Below are positions 62,614-64,000 of a DNA stretch of 64,000 nucleotides, piece by piece; position 1 is the first letter of the stretch, and every line of letters starts with the position of its first letter. Source of the stretch: DATFVA01 sp963764235 (GTDB taxonomy: Bacteria > Bacteroidota > Ignavibacteria > Ignavibacteriales > Ignavibacteriaceae); NCBI GenBank assembly GCA_963764235.1, contig CAVXRO010000002.1:1-64000 (forward strand). The letters are read 5' to 3'. The translations under genes were made by a program, and so were the position numbers. Under the pieces are notes generated by a model. The model saw nothing but the letters and a program-made list of their open reading frames with translations, did no database searches and had not been told where the DNA came from.

Positions 62614-63450
62614 TTAATAAATTGGGTCCATTCCATACTTACCGCAGGCATACATCATAAGTAAAGCAGAAAGATCAACCAAAGTTTTTTTCTGATCCTC
62701 GGTGAGGATTACAAGGTTATAAACTTCGGAAACAAACCTCATATTTTTTAGTATTTTCTTTAGTTCCTCATAACTCGGCTGTCCGTGCCAATTCGCTACT
62801 TCCTCAACAAGCATTCTTTCGTGTCTTCTGAGAAACTCGGCGAAAGAAATTGATCTCGTAGTGTGCGGAGTCCTTGGTCTGCACATAGTAATAAGATCAT
62901 TAAAATAAGTGTCCCACTTTTCAGCAAGCACGCGGTTGCTGTCGCGCATTACATAACGGGCTTTCTCAAGCGAGAACCTCGCTTTGGTGCGGGGCTTAAA
63001 TTTGGAAAAGAGGGCATACCCGTCGTAGCTGGTATAATCGGTTTCATCATCAATGTATTTCCATCTCTTCGTAAGCTGCCGCGCGGAGTATATAACAATA
63101 ACCTTATCAAGACCGCTGTCTACCACAATGAACTTTCCCTGTTGTTCATTTATTACGGTGAACCAGTGTTCCCAGTTATCGACGCTTAAAATGCATGGAT
63201 AACCTGCCTTCAAGTGATCGCTGAGTGCTTTTATTGCTTCATCGGGAGTTTCACGCCGGAAATATTTCATCTTACAGTCGTATGTTTTAGCAGCCTTGGC
63301 AAGTCCTATTTCGTCGGTACCGTACCACCAGGTACTGCCGGCCCGTTTAGCTATCTCTCTTTCATTTTCAAATCTGCCCAGCATTACCAGGGCATATTTC
63401 AGGGCGAAAGGACCGCATTGGTATTTATAAGGTTGGGGGTAAAAGCTCAT
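62614..63450 (-). CDS. C39-like papain-fold cysteine peptidase
   Basis: A 278-residue protein with a C39-type peptidase start: YKYQCGPFALKYALVMLG has the Gln-Cys pair (Cys at about 12) and HWFTVINEQQGKFIVVDSG gives the catalytic His near 111 and an Asp. The family includes bacteriocin leader peptidases and other thiol peptidases. Here no ABC domain or leader-type substrate is nearby. The remaining 150 residues are helical and hold no motif I recognise (RRHERMLVEEVANWHGQPSYEELKKILKNMRF). It is divergent from the ATP-grasp gene. Confidence 0.75.
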   Translation of the reverse strand: MSFYPQPYKYQCGPFALKYALVMLGRFENEREIAKRAGSTWWYGTDEIGLAKAAKTYDCKMKYFRRETPDEAIKALSDHLKAGYPCILSVDNWEHWFTVINEQQGKFIVVDSGLDKVIVIYSARQLTKRWKYIDDETDYTSYDGYALFSKFKPRTKARFSLEKARYVMRDSNRVLAEKWDTYFNDLITMCRPRTPHTTRSISFAEFLRRHERMLVEEVANWHGQPSYEELKKILKNMRFVSEVYNLVILTEDQKKTLVDLSALLMMYACGKYGMDPIY

Positions 63451-63546
63451 ACATCAGTAATTTTTATGATTCAATTTAATGAATACATGACTTTAAATCA
63501 TTATCATAATTTTGCGAGACAGCCATTTTTCTTTATTTTTATTTTT

Positions 63547-64000
63547 ATGAGTAAGAAAAAAACAAAAGTTGCAGTTGTATTTAACGAGGCTCAGCCTGAT
63601 TTCTACGTTAAATCTGTTGAACACGAAATCAAGGAACTTGATTTTATTCCGTATTTTGAAGTTGAGGAGCTTACCCCGATCGAGGAATATGAGCTAATGG
63701 CGGAAAAATTGTCTAAAACGGGGCTAGAGGCATATCCGCTGAACATTTTTGATGACCTTAGAATACTTCTTAAAGATTTAAACACAAATAAACCTGATGT
63801 AATTTTCAATTTTATGGAACTTTATAAAGAAAATTCCAGGCTTGAGATGAATATTGTGGGTATGCTGGAGCTGCTGGGAATACCTTATACCGGTGCCCCT
63901 CCTATGGCGCTTGCCAACTGCCAGAGCAAGGTGCTTGCCAAGAGAATTCTGAATTCATACGGAATAAGAACGGCAAGGTTCATTCTTATAAAAAAAGTGC
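63547..64000 (+). CDS. D-Ala-D-Ala ligase-family ATP-grasp protein, cut by window end
   Basis: A partial gene of at least 151 codons running off the window. It starts MSKKKTKVAVVFNEAQPDF and has PDVIFNFMELYKENSRLEMNIVGMLELLGIPYTGAPPMALANCQSKVLAKRILNSYGIRTARFILIKK, the N-terminal domain of D-alanine-D-alanine ligase type ATP-grasp enzymes (the 'NxxE...GxxYTG...LAxxKxxxK' blocks). The N-terminal 90 residues are longer than in classic Ddl, so it may be a relative joining other substrates. The ATG at 63547 has only a weak upstream ribosome site. Confidence 0.85.
   Translation, partial: MSKKKTKVAVVFNEAQPDFYVKSVEHEIKELDFIPYFEVEELTPIEEYELMAEKLSKTGLEAYPLNIFDDLRILLKDLNTNKPDVIFNFMELYKENSRLEMNIVGMLELLGIPYTGAPPMALANCQSKVLAKRILNSYGIRTARFILIKKV

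Noticed and set aside
1..64000. CRISPR arrays, tRNA or rRNA genes, transposases, phage genes
   Set aside because: No regular spacer-repeat array, cloverleaf sequence, transposase motif or phage structural gene was seen on reading the window.

Overview
The window looks like a chromosomal segment from the Ignavibacteria/Bacteroidota side of the FCB group. Four secreted proteins end in a type IX secretion (T9SS) sorting domain of the 'NYPNPFNPS' type that is abundant in Ignavibacteria. One good promoter has the Bacteroidota-style TAnnTTTG element. The coding is dense and on both strands, with moderate GC. No rRNA, tRNA, CRISPR array, transposase or phage gene was seen. Intergenic gaps carry short AT-rich or phrase-like repeats of the kind scattered through genomes of this group.

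Layout. 0.1-6.5 kb: an anchored SGNH hydrolase, an HPF/RaiA-cold-shock fusion, a cupin and a GNAT enzyme, a split LigD system (ligase, then polymerase) with a 69-aa partner, and a SlyD-like FKBP isomerase. 6.6-18.4 kb: a secreted-protein region with four T9SS cargo proteins (two tandem SBBP beta-propeller paralogues), a TrmB regulator, a DUF2779 double-nuclease protein, a DUF6150 repeat protein, a DUF4412 protein and an outer-membrane barrel. 18.5-28.8 kb: an NTF2-like protein, an archaeal-type Glu-tRNA(Gln) amidotransferase pair (gatE-gatD), a C1 peptidase, an ETF-beta/ETF-alpha/acyl-CoA dehydrogenase operon and a PAP2 phosphatase.

28.8-35.8 kb, minus strand, is the most interesting block. 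It reads as one transcription unit: membrane-anchored GcvH-like protein, four-cluster ferredoxin subunit, NrfD-type quinone-interacting subunit, CxxC protein with a degenerate GcvH-like fold, histidine kinase with two c-heme motifs in its sensor domain, sigma-54 response regulator, archaemetzincin. A sigma-54-type -24/-12 element lies just before the first gene, so the encoded regulator probably switches on its own operon. The sequence shows a HybA/HybB-like electron-transfer module without a recognisable catalytic subunit but with two lipoyl-fold proteins. SCO and PCu(A)C copper-delivery genes follow at 36.1-37.1 kb.

37.5-46.3 kb: a DUF2156 protein, an aromatic amino acid decarboxylase, a six-PAS cytosolic histidine kinase, dodecin, OsmC, a VOC protein and a beta-hydroxyacid dehydrogenase. 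45.6-51.4 kb: a TetR-controlled envelope export operon (LolA-like carrier, two FtsX-type permeases, LolD-like ATPase, outer-membrane protein) whose last gene carries a frameshift. 51.5-57.3 kb: a GNAT-nitrilase fusion, then a 1012-aa helical/AAA-like protein with a lysine-less P-loop directly upstream of an MscS channel. 57.4-64 kb: an OmpR-type two-component system, a TPR protein, a lipoprotein with paired operator-like repeats upstream, an isochorismatase-type hydrolase, a C39-like papain-fold protein, and the start of a D-Ala-D-Ala ligase-type ATP-grasp gene cut by the window end.

All identifications come from reading motifs and family knowledge. No database search was run.
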